Shown here in pieces: positions 18,156 to 26,869 of a DNA stretch of 64,000 bases. The stretch lies in assembly GCF_003862495.1 (NCBI RefSeq), contig NZ_RRCH01000029.1:1-64000 (forward strand). The letters are read 5' to 3'. Origin of the DNA: Halocatena pleomorpha. GTDB taxonomy: Archaea; Halobacteriota; Halobacteria; Halobacteriales; Haloarculaceae. Under the pieces are notes generated by a model. The model saw only the letters and a program-made list of their open reading frames with translations, had not been told where the DNA came from and did no database searches. The translations under genes and the position numbers were made by a program. Each line of letters begins with the position of its first letter. Position 1 is the first letter of the stretch.

Positions 18156-19037
18156 CTAAGTTGTCGGTTCCGTCTTTGTCCCGCCGTGATCGTCTCCGTT
18201 GTCCGTTTCGTCCGTCGCGGTATCGAGGCGTCCGGCGAGTGTGGCGTTTATCACCACGCCGACGAGGAGGATAAGGCCGCCGAAATAGAGAAACGTTACG
18301 AGCAATAGGCCCCCCCCGAGTACCCCATAGGCAGCGTAGGAGGTCGCGTATTCCGTGTACGTTCGAAACACGGTCTGGAGCACGGTCCAGCCGATGGCTG
18401 TAAACACGGCTCCAGGCACCACTTCTCGAACTGAAACGGACACCCCCGGAAGGATGTAATAGATCGGCAACAGTGAGAGGATCAGCCCGCTCACCTGAAC
18501 GATCGTTCCGATCGCGACGACGAGATAGCCGCTGATAACGGTCACAACGTCGAACACTGCCAGTATCGTTCCGATGACGACCGTCAGTGTGATCCCGATC
18601 CCGACTGCAAGCAGGGTGAGTAACGCGTTTCGGAGTTGACCGACGAATCCCGGTGACGAAGCGCCGCTGTAGACGGTCGAAAACGCGATATCGATCCCTC
18701 GAAACAGCTTCAACCCACTCCACAAAAGAACGAGCAGGCTGACGACTGTTGCGCCGCTACTCCCTGACCGACGTTCGAGCGCGTCACGGACGACCGTGCC
18801 GGCTTCGCCACCGATAGCAGCCGTCACGGGGTCGGAAACGGTGTTGGCGAACGTTGCCCCACCGAGCGTTGTCCCGATCGCAATCGTAAGCAAAAGCAGG
18901 GGGATGAGCGAGACGAACGCGTAGTAGGCGAGGCTGGCCCCGAGGAACGTGATCTGTTTCGATCTGATTCCGTCAAGAATCGACCGGGTAGTGGCAACTG
19001 CTGCGGCGACGTCTCTGTTCACACGGTAGCAGTTCAC
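18156..19037 (-). CDS. YihY/BrkB-family integral membrane protein
   Basis: 293 aa with about six hydrophobic spans. The family start is visible: ITFLGASLAYYAFVSLIPLLLLTIAIG, and later LLVLLWSGLKLFRGIDIAFSTVY and YAAYGVLGGGLLLVTFLYFGGLILLVGVVINA. BrkB/YihY proteins were once called ribonuclease BN in error; their transport or envelope role is still unclear. The C-terminal tail is Asp/Thr-rich and probably cytoplasmic. Confidence 0.85.
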   Translation of the reverse strand: MNCYRVNRDVAAAVATTRSILDGIRSKQITFLGASLAYYAFVSLIPLLLLTIAIGTTLGGATFANTVSDPVTAAIGGEAGTVVRDALERRSGSSGATVVSLLVLLWSGLKLFRGIDIAFSTVYSGASSPGFVGQLRNALLTLLAVGIGITLTVVIGTILAVFDVVTVISGYLVVAIGTIVQVSGLILSLLPIYYILPGVSVSVREVVPGAVFTAIGWTVLQTVFRTYTEYATSYAAYGVLGGGLLLVTFLYFGGLILLVGVVINATLAGRLDTATDETDNGDDHGGTKTEPTT

Positions 19038-19064
19038 AGGGAGCCCACATATATCTCGGGCAGG

Positions 19065-20177
19065 TCAGGACTGAACGGTGGCGCGTTCGATCTCTGCGAC
19101 GTTCGCATCGGTTTTGAACGTCGTCCCGCCGTATTGGGCGCGTGAAGCGTCGAAGCCAGCATGTCTGAGCCGATCGAGGAATTCGTCCATGCCGATCGCA
19201 GAAACACCCCACTGTTTGGAAAGCCGGTGTTGGTCGTAATGCGTCGGCGTGTCGATTTCTGCGCCGACCGTATCGAGCAGTCGCTGTGCCCGCGTGGCGG
19301 TGTTGAACGTTTCGGGCAGTCGCTCGCTCACTTTAGTCACAAAGTCCGCGTCGTGTGTCGGACCGAGCCACAGCGGTCCAGCCGTGTTGATACGGTCGCT
19401 CGCACAGTTCGGGCACACGGCGGGCGGATCAGCGATCAGTCCCTGCGTCGTCGTGCGATACAAACAATCCTCGCAGTGATCGACGTAGCCCAACGTATCG
19501 ATAGCGGCGTTGGCGTCCGTCGCCCGGTGATCGAGTGCCAGATACGTCCGAACGTAGTGACGGGTGACGTGACTCAACACGGGCGTGACACCGATATCAT
19601 AGCGCGCACCAGTGCGCGCGAGCGCGGAGAGAAGGATCCGGAGTCCCATTTCGGCGTGAAAATCCGTATTGCGTGGCACGGCGCTGTACGACCGAACACC
19701 GCTTTCGAAGTGCGCACCACACAGCGGCGCGGTGTCGGTCGCCGTGACACACAGTAGGGATCGTGCCGACCGAAACGCACTGTCAGCGAAGGGGATCGGC
19801 GTCCCGAACGGGTCGAGGTCCACGACGTCGAACCGTTCTTCGTGCATGTACGCGTTGGCGTCCCGGTGGACGGCAGTCCCCGAGCGGTCGTTCCGCGCGA
19901 AGTTGGCGCGACAGTACTCGACCGCGCGCTCATCGTGGTCACAACACGTCGCTTCCCAACCCGCCGCCGCTCCGCGAACACCTCGAATACCGCTTGCGGC
20001 CGTCGCGTCGAGATACGTTCCTGTTCTGTCTCCCGTGCGGTCGTCCCAGACACGAAGTACGGCAGCGGTGATGTCCCGATTCAACTCTTGGTCGGGGTTG
20101 AAAAACACGTCGTCCCCGATACCCGACTCCGGTTGTTCGGGCACATCGACGGTGACGAGTCCCTCCGAAACTTCCAT
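19065..20177 (-). CDS. trm1: tRNA (guanine26-N2)-dimethyltransferase Trm1
   Basis: 370-aa SAM-dependent enzyme that dimethylates G26 at the corner of the tRNA L-fold. Motifs: [33 protein letters not shown] (SAM site), [13 protein letters not shown] (catalytic DPFG-type motif), and two zinc knuckles CEDC and CPNC in the C-terminal half. ATG 20177 ([15 protein letters not shown]) gives the canonical length; the longer frame upstream overlaps the divergent promoter. Confidence 0.95.
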   Translation of the reverse strand: MEVSEGLVTVDVPEQPESGIGDDVFFNPDQELNRDITAAVLRVWDDRTGDRTGTYLDATAASGIRGVRGAAAGWEATCCDHDERAVEYCRANFARNDRSGTAVHRDANAYMHEERFDVVDLDPFGTPIPFADSAFRSARSLLCVTATDTAPLCGAHFESGVRSYSAVPRNTDFHAEMGLRILLSALARTGARYDIGVTPVLSHVTRHYVRTYLALDHRATDANAAIDTLGYVDHCEDCLYRTTTQGLIADPPAVCPNCASDRINTAGPLWLGPTHDADFVTKVSERLPETFNTATRAQRLLDTVGAEIDTPTHYDQHRLSKQWGVSAIGMDEFLDRLRHAGFDASRAQYGGTTFKTDANVAEIERATVQS

Positions 20178-20274
20178 ACACGCCTCACATGCTCGAACGC
20201 GAAAAACGACACCGATCGAACGTTGTATGAGTGCATCGAATCGGTTTTGGTTCCGGCCGGACAACCGTGTAGGT

Positions 20275-20622
20275 GTGATCTCCGTGGAAGAGTGGCAGGA
20301 CTCTCTCGCTCAAGCAGGCGAACTCACTGCCCCGGTTGTCGATCGTATCATCACTGTCCACGGCTCGCGGGGGGAGCGCGCCATTGAAGCCGTCGCTGAA
20401 GCGCGTGTCAAGGAATACCGCGATTTCACCGTTGTCGTCGGCCACACCGAGGAGTACGTGGTCGAAGACGGCGAGTGTCCCTGTGAGGACAGCGTGTACA
20501 ACCTCGACCGCGACGATCCGACACAGCAGTGTTGGCACACGCTTGCTGTCGAAATCGCACACCGGATCGACGCCGTCGACCATCACGATATGTGGTACTC
20601 GGAAGTCCGAGAGTTTCTGTAA
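20275..20622 (+). CDS. SWIM zinc-finger protein
   Basis: 115 aa from GTG 20275 ([19 protein letters not shown]). The SWIM pattern CxC...CxH is seen as [12 protein letters not shown] then [17 protein letters not shown] fingers bind nucleic acids or proteins and in archaea often occur in small stand-alone proteins near DNA-repair or RNA genes. An ATG at 20227 would add 16 residues rich in Arg, Trp and Phe, which look non-coding, so GTG is preferred with moderate confidence. It is divergent from trm1. Confidence 0.75.
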   Translation: MISVEEWQDSLAQAGELTAPVVDRIITVHGSRGERAIEAVAEARVKEYRDFTVVVGHTEEYVVEDGECPCEDSVYNLDRDDPTQQCWHTLAVEIAHRIDAVDHHDMWYSEVREFL

Positions 20623-20640
20623 CCGACTCGGACGTAGTTT

Positions 20641-21360
20641 TCATTGGGAACCAGACGTGTGATCAGTAATCGTGTAGTTCGTGACGACGTGGTCGATGAT
20701 CCAATTGACCGTGTCCGGATCGTACGTCCAGAAACCGTAGAAGGTGTCCGGTTCCCGTTCTTCGGCTAACAACGCACACTTGTTCGTGTCGGCTCCGTCC
20801 CCATCGTACGCGACGAACCACGTCGTGCGAATTTCCTCGGAGCGTTCGAGATGCACGGTAACGTCATCGTGGGTCGGAATTTCGCTGTCGGGAAACGCGT
20901 ACAAATGAACCGATAAGGGTTTTTTGTCCGCGAGGCGCTCGTACGCATCGATCCGGAATTCAAGCGCTGAAACCGTTCCGAACCCGGCGTACACCGTTCC
21001 CGAACCGATGCGCCACGCGCGGTCTTCGATCTCGTGAGAGGCAGCACCCATCTGATCCATGTCGTACGACGTAAACGTCGTTTCATCGAGATGATCGAGG
21101 ATCGGTCGGTACGAAGCCGGCTGTGAGGCTGTCCCGTCCGTTCCGAGCACTGAATCGATGCTCGTCGCCGTGACGAAGTCGTCTCCCTTGCTGAGAACGA
21201 CGTACCGCTGTGGTCCAGCCGGTGTCTGTTCCCCCTGAACATCGATGTTCCGATCGGAAAAGTGATCTCGAAGCGCAGTGATCTCCGATTCGGTGGCGTT
21301 GAACACTGTGAGCGTCTTCCGATGCGCCTCGACCCCTGCGATCAGCTCTGTAAGCGTCAT
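20641..21360 (-). CDS. DICT-domain sensory protein
   Basis: 239 aa starting MTLTELIAGVEAHRKTLTVFNATES, the typical DICT beginning, followed by LRDHFSDRNIDV, YVVLSKGDDFVTATSIDSVL and a C-terminal half ending with YGFWTYDPDTVNWIIDHVV. DICT domains are usually sensors in two-component or diguanylate-cyclase systems; here the domain stands alone without an output domain. It is divergent from korA, which suggests but does not prove a link to redox metabolism. Confidence 0.7.
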   Translation of the reverse strand: MTLTELIAGVEAHRKTLTVFNATESEITALRDHFSDRNIDVQGEQTPAGPQRYVVLSKGDDFVTATSIDSVLGTDGTASQPASYRPILDHLDETTFTSYDMDQMGAASHEIEDRAWRIGSGTVYAGFGTVSALEFRIDAYERLADKKPLSVHLYAFPDSEIPTHDDVTVHLERSEEIRTTWFVAYDGDGADTNKCALLAEEREPDTFYGFWTYDPDTVNWIIDHVVTNYTITDHTSGSQ

Positions 21361-21540
21361 TCTCAATACATCCTGTTTGCTCTGCCATATAGTACGGTGT
21401 CTCCAATATGGTGACCGGTCCGGACTCAAACGTGGTCTTTACAACGCTGTGATCTATTGGTATTCTTGATAATCACTGCCCTTCCTTATGCTCATGATAG
21501 AACCTTATTCATCATAATCGATGTATGCTAACACATGGTA

Positions 21541-21561
21541 AACCCTTTAGTCTGCAGGGTT
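21541..21561. promoter_or_regulatory. Inverted repeat in the korA upstream region
   Basis: AACCCT, nine bases, AGGGTT form a perfect six-base dyad about 40-60 bp before the korA start, where an archaeal repressor or activator could bind. An AT-rich element inside it (CTTTAG) might be part of the promoter. No regulator can be assigned. Confidence 0.3.
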
Positions 21562-21600
21562 CCTTGCTGGGAGTACAGGCCTGTTTGGCCGTGATTTGCA

Positions 21601-23523
21601 ATGACAAATGATGAGCTACTCTGGCGGATCGCTGGTGGGTCTGGCGACGGGATCGACTCGACCAGCCAAAATTTCGCCAAGGCACTGATGCGATCCGGTC
21701 TGAATATATTCACACACCGGCATTACCCCTCACGGATCCGTGGCGGTCACACGTACGTAGAGGTTCGAGCAGCGTCCCACGAGGTCAAATCACGCGGTGA
21801 TGGGTATAACTTCCTCTTGGCGCTTGGGGACAGTTTTGCGCGCAATCCACAAGAAGACGCCTACTACGGCAACGAGGAAGTCAAACCGCTCACTGAAAAT
21901 CTCGATGACCTACGCGAGGGCGGTGTGATCGTTTACGACGAAGGGTTACTCGATGAGACAGATGTTGCGGATCTCGATGAGCAAGCCGAAGAGAACGGCT
22001 GGCACGTCTACCCGCTCGATCTCCGCGGGCTTGCACGGGAACACGGCCGTGAAGTGATGCGAAACACTGCCGGCGTCGGTGCGACCGCCGCGCTCCTCGG
22101 TATGGAACTCGATCCGGTCGAAGAGTTGATGGAAGAGCGCATGAGCGGCGAAGTGTTGGAGCAGAATCTCGAAATCCTTGAGATCGCAAAAAACGAGGTC
22201 GAAGACCGGGAGTTCACCCACGACCTCCAGATCCCGGCGGTCGAGGACGGCCAAAAACAGGGGTTAGCCGAGGACCACGAACAGGTGCTTGTCTCGGGAA
22301 GCACGGCAATCGCGTACGGAGCGATCGATGAAGGCTGTCGGTTCATCTCCGGCTATCCGATGACGCCGTGGACCGACGTGTTCACGATCATGTCCCAGAA
22401 CCTGCCGGAGTTCGGCGGGATCGCTGAGCAGGTCGAAGACGAGATCGCCGCTGCGTCGCTGGCGATCGGAGCTTCCCACGCGGGCGTCAAAGCCATGTCC
22501 GGTTCCTCTGGCGGGGGATTCGCGCTCATGTCCGAGCCGCTCGGACTGGCAGAGATGGCCGAAACGCCGATCGTGCTCGTCGAAGCAATGCGAGCCGGAC
22601 CATCGACAGGCATGCCGACCAAGCCCGAACAGGGCGACCTCGAACACGTTCTATACACGAGTCAGGGCGATTCGAACCGTGTCGTCTTTGCGCCGGGGAA
22701 CGCACAGGAAGCCTACGAGCAGACCCGGCGAGCGTTCCAGCTCGCCTATGAATACCAGCTCCCCGCGATCGTGCTGTACGACCAGAAGCTCTCGGGTGAG
22801 TTGGTCAACGTTGATGAGGCGTTTTTCGACCGCGAGCCGAACCCGTCGCTCGGCTCAGTGCTCACGGAAGAGGAGATCGCAGAGGCACCCCACCACCACT
22901 CTGGGAAGTTCAACCGGTACCAACACGATGTCGAAAACGGCGTCAGTCCCCGTTCAGTCCCCGGACAGGAAGACGGTCGGTTCCTCGTGACCGGCAACGA
23001 GCACACCCCACAGGGACACATCAGCGAGGATCCGGACAACCGGGTCAATCAGATGGACCGCCGGATGGAGAAGTTAGAATCCATTCGCGCAGAACTCGAC
23101 GCTGACGACCAGAGCAGCCAGACGCTGTACGCCCCCGATGGTGCGGAGTGCCAGTACGGTATCGTGACGTTTGGTAGCCAGCAGGGCACCGTCGAGGAGG
23201 CCACGAAACGGCTCTCCGAGAACGGTCACTCTGTGAAAGCACTCGGTGTTAGCGAGTTGCTTCCGTACCCGACTAAGGACGTTAAAGCGTTTCTTGACTC
23301 GGTTGAGCAGTGTATGGTCGTCGAGATGAACGCCTCCGCGCAGTTCCGGGGTCTCACCCAGAAGGAACTGGGCGGCTACGGCGACATGATGACGAGCCTG
23401 TTGAAGTACAACGGCAACCCCTTCGAACCGGAGGAGATCGTTGACGGGTTCGAATCGAGCATCAGCGGGGATGGGGACGCCCCCGGTCACTCGACCACGT
23501 TCGTTCCCGCAGCAGGTGACTAA
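21601..23523 (+). CDS. korA: 2-oxoacid:ferredoxin oxidoreductase alpha subunit (gamma-alpha fusion)
   Basis: 640 aa. Residues about 1-190 are the gamma domain (WRIAGGSGDGIDSTSQNFAKAL, HYPSRIRGGHTYVEV) and the rest the alpha/pyrimidine-binding part (ISGYPMTPWTD, GSSGGGFALMSEPLGLAEM, STGMPTKPEQGDL). With KorB it oxidatively decarboxylates a 2-oxoacid to acyl-CoA and reduces ferredoxin, the archaeal replacement of the dehydrogenase complexes. The N-terminal sequence resembles haloarchaeal KorA (2-oxoglutarate) more than PorA, but substrate assignment from sequence alone is not certain. Confidence 0.85.
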   Translation: MTNDELLWRIAGGSGDGIDSTSQNFAKALMRSGLNIFTHRHYPSRIRGGHTYVEVRAASHEVKSRGDGYNFLLALGDSFARNPQEDAYYGNEEVKPLTENLDDLREGGVIVYDEGLLDETDVADLDEQAEENGWHVYPLDLRGLAREHGREVMRNTAGVGATAALLGMELDPVEELMEERMSGEVLEQNLEILEIAKNEVEDREFTHDLQIPAVEDGQKQGLAEDHEQVLVSGSTAIAYGAIDEGCRFISGYPMTPWTDVFTIMSQNLPEFGGIAEQVEDEIAAASLAIGASHAGVKAMSGSSGGGFALMSEPLGLAEMAETPIVLVEAMRAGPSTGMPTKPEQGDLEHVLYTSQGDSNRVVFAPGNAQEAYEQTRRAFQLAYEYQLPAIVLYDQKLSGELVNVDEAFFDREPNPSLGSVLTEEEIAEAPHHHSGKFNRYQHDVENGVSPRSVPGQEDGRFLVTGNEHTPQGHISEDPDNRVNQMDRRMEKLESIRAELDADDQSSQTLYAPDGAECQYGIVTFGSQQGTVEEATKRLSENGHSVKALGVSELLPYPTKDVKAFLDSVEQCMVVEMNASAQFRGLTQKELGGYGDMMTSLLKYNGNPFEPEEIVDGFESSISGDGDAPGHSTTFVPAAGD

Positions 23524-23526
23524 CCA

Positions 23527-24459
23527 ATGAGTGCATTCAGTGCAATCGAGACGAAACGGGACGTCGACCAGAACGAGTTCACCCCCGACATCGAGCCACA
23601 GGCGACGTGGTGTCCCGGCTGTGGCGACTTCGGCGTTTTGAAGGCGCTGAAAGGCGCTATGACCGAAGTCGGCAAGAATCCGGACGAGGTGTTGCTCGTG
23701 ACAGGTATCGGCTGCTCGGGCAAGCTCTCGTCGTATTTCGACAGCTATGGCTACCACTCCATCCACGGCCGCTCGCTTCCGATCGCGCGGGCGTCGAAAC
23801 TCGCCAATCCGAACCTCGAAGTCGTCGCTGCTGGCGGAGATGGTGACGGCTACGGCATCGGTGGGAACCACTTCATGCACACCGCCCGCGAGAACCACGA
23901 TATGGTGTACATCGTGTTCAACAACGAGATCTTCGGGCTGACCAAAGGCCAGACTTCACCGACGAGTCCGAAAGGTCACAAATCCAAAACCCAGCCACAC
24001 GGCAGTGCGAAAGATCCGGTTCGGCCGCTGTCGATGTCTCTCTCTGCAGGTTCATCGTACATCGCTCGGACCGCTGCCGTCAACCCCAACCAGGCTAAAG
24101 AGATCCTTGTCGAAGCCATCGAACACGACGGATTCGCCCACATCGATTTCCTCACGCAGTGTCCGACGTGGAACAAGGACGCGAAACAGTACGTGCCGTA
24201 CACCGACGTGCAGGAAGACGAGGAATTCTCCTTTGAGGTAACCGATCGTCAAGAAGCCGGCGAGATGATGTATGAGGCCGAATCTCGACTCTCAGAGGGC
24301 GAGGTGCTCACGGGTCGATTCTACCAGGACGATCGTCCTTCCTACGGTCAGGAGAAACGACACACCGGAGAGATGCCCGAACAACCCCTCGCAGAACGCT
24401 ACTTCGACGATAGCTACGAATGGGAACGGTCGGCTGATCTCATGCACCGACACCGGTGA
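23527..24459 (+). CDS. korB: 2-oxoacid:ferredoxin oxidoreductase beta subunit
   Basis: 310-aa thiamine-diphosphate-binding subunit, 3 bp after korA. Landmarks: TWCPGCGDFGVL (Cys pair of the first Fe-S ligand loop), GIGCSGKLSSYF, and the TPP/Mg motif GGDGDGYGIGGNHFMH followed by VFNNEIFGLTKGQTSPTS. It completes the two-subunit haloarchaeal type of oxidoreductase, which lacks a separate delta ferredoxin-like subunit. Confidence 0.88.
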   Translation: MSAFSAIETKRDVDQNEFTPDIEPQATWCPGCGDFGVLKALKGAMTEVGKNPDEVLLVTGIGCSGKLSSYFDSYGYHSIHGRSLPIARASKLANPNLEVVAAGGDGDGYGIGGNHFMHTARENHDMVYIVFNNEIFGLTKGQTSPTSPKGHKSKTQPHGSAKDPVRPLSMSLSAGSSYIARTAAVNPNQAKEILVEAIEHDGFAHIDFLTQCPTWNKDAKQYVPYTDVQEDEEFSFEVTDRQEAGEMMYEAESRLSEGEVLTGRFYQDDRPSYGQEKRHTGEMPEQPLAERYFDDSYEWERSADLMHRHR

Positions 24460-24498
24460 AAAGCGACCGAATCGTCTCACTCGGACCCCGACGCGGCA

Positions 24499-24731
24499 CT
24501 ATCTCTCCATCGTTCGTAACGCCGCCAGACTGACGCTGTCTGTACTGCGTGTTCCTCGCCGGATGACCGCTGATACAGCCTGAACCCCCCCCCACACTAA
24601 AGCGCTGATCACGATGAACGTGACGCCATACGCCGGGCCTGAGAGTTCGCCACTCGTCGACGCCTCCCACTGAGCAACTTTTGCACGGATACGTTGCAGA
24701 ACTGTTTGAGAAAGCTATTGATAGCTCCCAT
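24499..24731 (-). pseudogene. Possible remnant of a small one-span membrane protein
   Basis: On the minus strand one frame, open from 24714 to 24499, reads like a coding C-terminus: VLQRIRAKVAQWEAS, then the hydrophobic YGVTFIVISALVWGGVQAV, then RRGTRSTDS. It has no start codon of its own. An ATG in another frame at 24731 (MGAINSFLKQF) would join it through a one-base shift around CTCAAACAG. This could be a frameshifted small membrane-protein gene; the evidence is composition only. Confidence 0.25.
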
Positions 24732-24828
24732 ATGGATTCATTCAATGTATTATTAATATAATTTGTGAATAGAAAACGCCACTCTCTAATCAGTGAGAAT
24801 ACACTTCTACCATTTTCTGATTCGGAAG

Positions 24829-24838
24829 GTATTTTTTC
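24829..24838 (+). promoter_or_regulatory. Probable TATA box of the second Lrp-type gene
   Basis: GTATTTTTTC centred near 24834 predicts transcription starting at about 24860, the ATG itself, so this mRNA is probably leaderless. Confidence 0.4.
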
Positions 24839-24859
24839 TCGGATGCAAAATAATGATCC

Positions 24860-25288
24860 ATGAGTACGGACACGACCGAGAATAGGATCCTTTCGGCCTT
24901 AGAGGACGATGCTCAAGCCTCCTACGCCGAGATCGCAGAACGGGCCGGCGTCTCGAAACCGACAGTACGTAAGTATATCGATAAGTTGGAGACTGAGGGG
25001 ATCATTGTCGGCTACTCTGCTGATGTCGATCCGAAGAAACTCTCCGGTCGGTCGATTGCGCTGGTCGGAATCGATGTCGAGAGCGAGCAGTATGTCGAAG
25101 CCACGCGGGCGCTCGAAGAACACGACGCGATCGAGGCGTTGTACACCTCTTCGGGTGATCACATGTTGATGGCCGAGATCCACGCTGTGGACGGCCACGC
25201 AGTCGGTGACATCATCAGCGATCAGATCGAATCCATCGATGGCATCACGGCAGCCCATCCCTCGTTTCTCCAAGAACGGCTGAAGTAA
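24860..25288 (+). CDS. Lrp/AsnC family transcriptional regulator
   Basis: 142 aa. Residues about 5-60 form the winged HTH (ILSALEDDAQASYAEIAERAGVSKPTVRKYIDKL), and residues 65-135 the RAM domain (IALVGIDVESEQYVEA, YTSSGDHMLMAEIHAVDG). It differs clearly from the glnA-linked Lrp. It follows korB in the same direction but with its own promoter, so regulation of the kor genes or of the downstream transporter is possible but not shown. Confidence 0.85.
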   Translation: MSTDTTENRILSALEDDAQASYAEIAERAGVSKPTVRKYIDKLETEGIIVGYSADVDPKKLSGRSIALVGIDVESEQYVEATRALEEHDAIEALYTSSGDHMLMAEIHAVDGHAVGDIISDQIESIDGITAAHPSFLQERLK

Positions 25289-25425
25289 TGCGTGATTGGG
25301 GATCTGTATCGATCCGCTGCCACCAGCGGACGAACTCGGTTTTCCGTGGGACCAGCTCGCTCTGTCTTCCCCGAAGAGAGCGGTTCGCCGACACGGGTAC
25401 AGTTCTTCGGACGGTAGTATTATTC

Positions 25426-25902
25426 ATGCCGGTGTTCACCCGTCATACCCATGTTCGGGCATCGCTCGATTCCGTGTGGGAGTTTCACTCCTCGATCGAT
25501 GGACTCGTGGCGCTCACACCGGGGGTTGCGAATCTTCGCATTGAGCGCGTTGTCGACGCCGACGGACGGCCAGCGGATCGGGATCAACTCGTACCCGGAA
25601 CGCGCGTCGAAGCGTCCGTCAGACCGTTCGGCGTTGGTCCACGACACGCGTGGACCTCTGTCATCGTCGAACGCACTGAAGAGCCGGGAGCGAGGGTGTT
25701 CGTTGACGAGATGCAGGACGGTCCGTTCCCTCACTGGCGACACACACACGCGTTCTACGCCGATGGACCGGAAACCCTGCTCCGAGATCGGATCGAGTAC
25801 GAACTCCCCGCAACGTTCGGTCCACTCAGTCGGTTCGGTGCGCTCGGGTTCGAACCGGTGTTTCGCTACCGTCATCGGCAGACGAAAGAGATCTTGGAGT
25901 GA
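25426..25902 (+). CDS. SRPBCC (START-like) family protein
   Basis: 158 aa from ATG 25426: MPVFTRHTHVRASLDSVWEFHSS is the usual start of polyketide-cyclase/START-like proteins, followed by alternating strands and a long C-terminal helix. The fold binds hydrophobic ligands; the ligand is unknown. It overlaps the following transporter by one base (TGATG). Longer upstream frames are Arg/Cys-rich and rejected. Confidence 0.78.
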   Translation: MPVFTRHTHVRASLDSVWEFHSSIDGLVALTPGVANLRIERVVDADGRPADRDQLVPGTRVEASVRPFGVGPRHAWTSVIVERTEEPGARVFVDEMQDGPFPHWRHTHAFYADGPETLLRDRIEYELPATFGPLSRFGALGFEPVFRYRHRQTKEILE

Positions 25903-26786
25903 TGGCACGAGATTCGCCATCTGTCCCGCCTGCGCTCGGACTCCTCATCGCTGTGGGGGCAGTGAGCACGAGTGCAATCCTCATCCGTTGGAGTAACGCA
26001 CCGAGTCTCATCAAGGCGTTTTATCGTGTTCTGTTCACGACGGTTCTACTCGCACCGGTCGCTCTCTTGCGCTACCGAACAGCGTTCAGCCGTCTCACTG
26101 TCCGTGACGCACTCGGTGCTGGAATCGCGGGATTCGCACTTGCGCTGCATTTTGCGACGTGGTTCGAGAGCCTCGAATGGACGAGTGTAGCGGCGAGTGT
26201 CACGCTTGTTCAGTCCCAACCCCTGTTCGTCGTTATCGGAGCTGCTCTGTTGCTTGAGGAGCACGTCTCGACACGAACCACAGTCGGAATCCTGATCGCG
26301 CTCGCAGGGATGGTCGTGATGTCGGTCGGTGGTGGTGGGGGTGGCGGACCGACGGCATTATCAGTTTATGGGAACGCGCTCGCTGTTGTCGGTGCAGTGA
26401 TGGCTGCCGGATACGTGTTGGTCGGTCGAGCGCTCAGACACGGGGAGCGCATCGCGTTGCTCCCCTACGTGACGATCGTCTACGCCGTTTGTGCAGTCGT
26501 TCTGCTCGTACTGCTTCGCATCGAACAGCTACCGCTCATTTCCTATCCGCCGCGGGAGTGGCTCCTCTTTCTCGGCATGGCTATCGGTCCCGGAATCTTG
26601 GGACACACGGTCATCAACTGGGCGCTCGCACACGTCGAATCGAGCGTTGTCAGCGTCTCGCTCCTCGGTGAACCGGTTGGAAGCACGGTGCTCGCGCTCG
26701 TACTACTCGGAGAGTTCCCCGGCGTCGCTACCGTTGTTGGTGGGACCGTTGTGCTCAGTGGGATCGTCGTCACGTCTCACCGCTGA
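25902..26786 (+). CDS. EamA/DMT superfamily transporter
   Basis: 294-aa membrane protein with about ten spans in two EamA repeats: the first begins LGLLIAVGAVSTSAILIRWS with FALALHFATWFESL and VQSQPLFVVIGAALLLEEHV; the second VYGNALAVVGAVMAAGYVLVG with SVSLLGEPVGSTVLALVLLGEF. Members export metabolites such as amino acids or import small solutes; the substrate here is unknown. It is co-translated with the SRPBCC gene. Confidence 0.88.
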   Translation: MARDSPSVPPALGLLIAVGAVSTSAILIRWSNAPSLIKAFYRVLFTTVLLAPVALLRYRTAFSRLTVRDALGAGIAGFALALHFATWFESLEWTSVAASVTLVQSQPLFVVIGAALLLEEHVSTRTTVGILIALAGMVVMSVGGGGGGGPTALSVYGNALAVVGAVMAAGYVLVGRALRHGERIALLPYVTIVYAVCAVVLLVLLRIEQLPLISYPPREWLLFLGMAIGPGILGHTVINWALAHVESSVVSVSLLGEPVGSTVLALVLLGEFPGVATVVGGTVVLSGIVVTSHR

Positions 26787-26869
26787 ATGTCGAATGCCTG
26801 AGAAACACGTCTAACTCACGTCATTAGCACCGACTGACAAGTAGTTCGTCGAGAGGTAGAAAGTAAAGA

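Larger units (their letters stand above)
24460..24859. other. Gene-poor 400-bp spacer after korB
   Basis: The stretch between korB and the Lrp-type gene contains only a minus-strand decayed membrane-protein-like frame (24499-24731) and, toward its right end, an AT-rich block (24700-24860). A nine-C run lies near 24585-24593. The right end carries the probable promoter of the following gene. Confidence 0.4.

Noticed and set aside
19669-20226. Upstream extension of the SWIM gene frame through trm1
   Set aside because: It lies antisense to trm1 and has non-haloarchaeal composition; only the last part is a gene.
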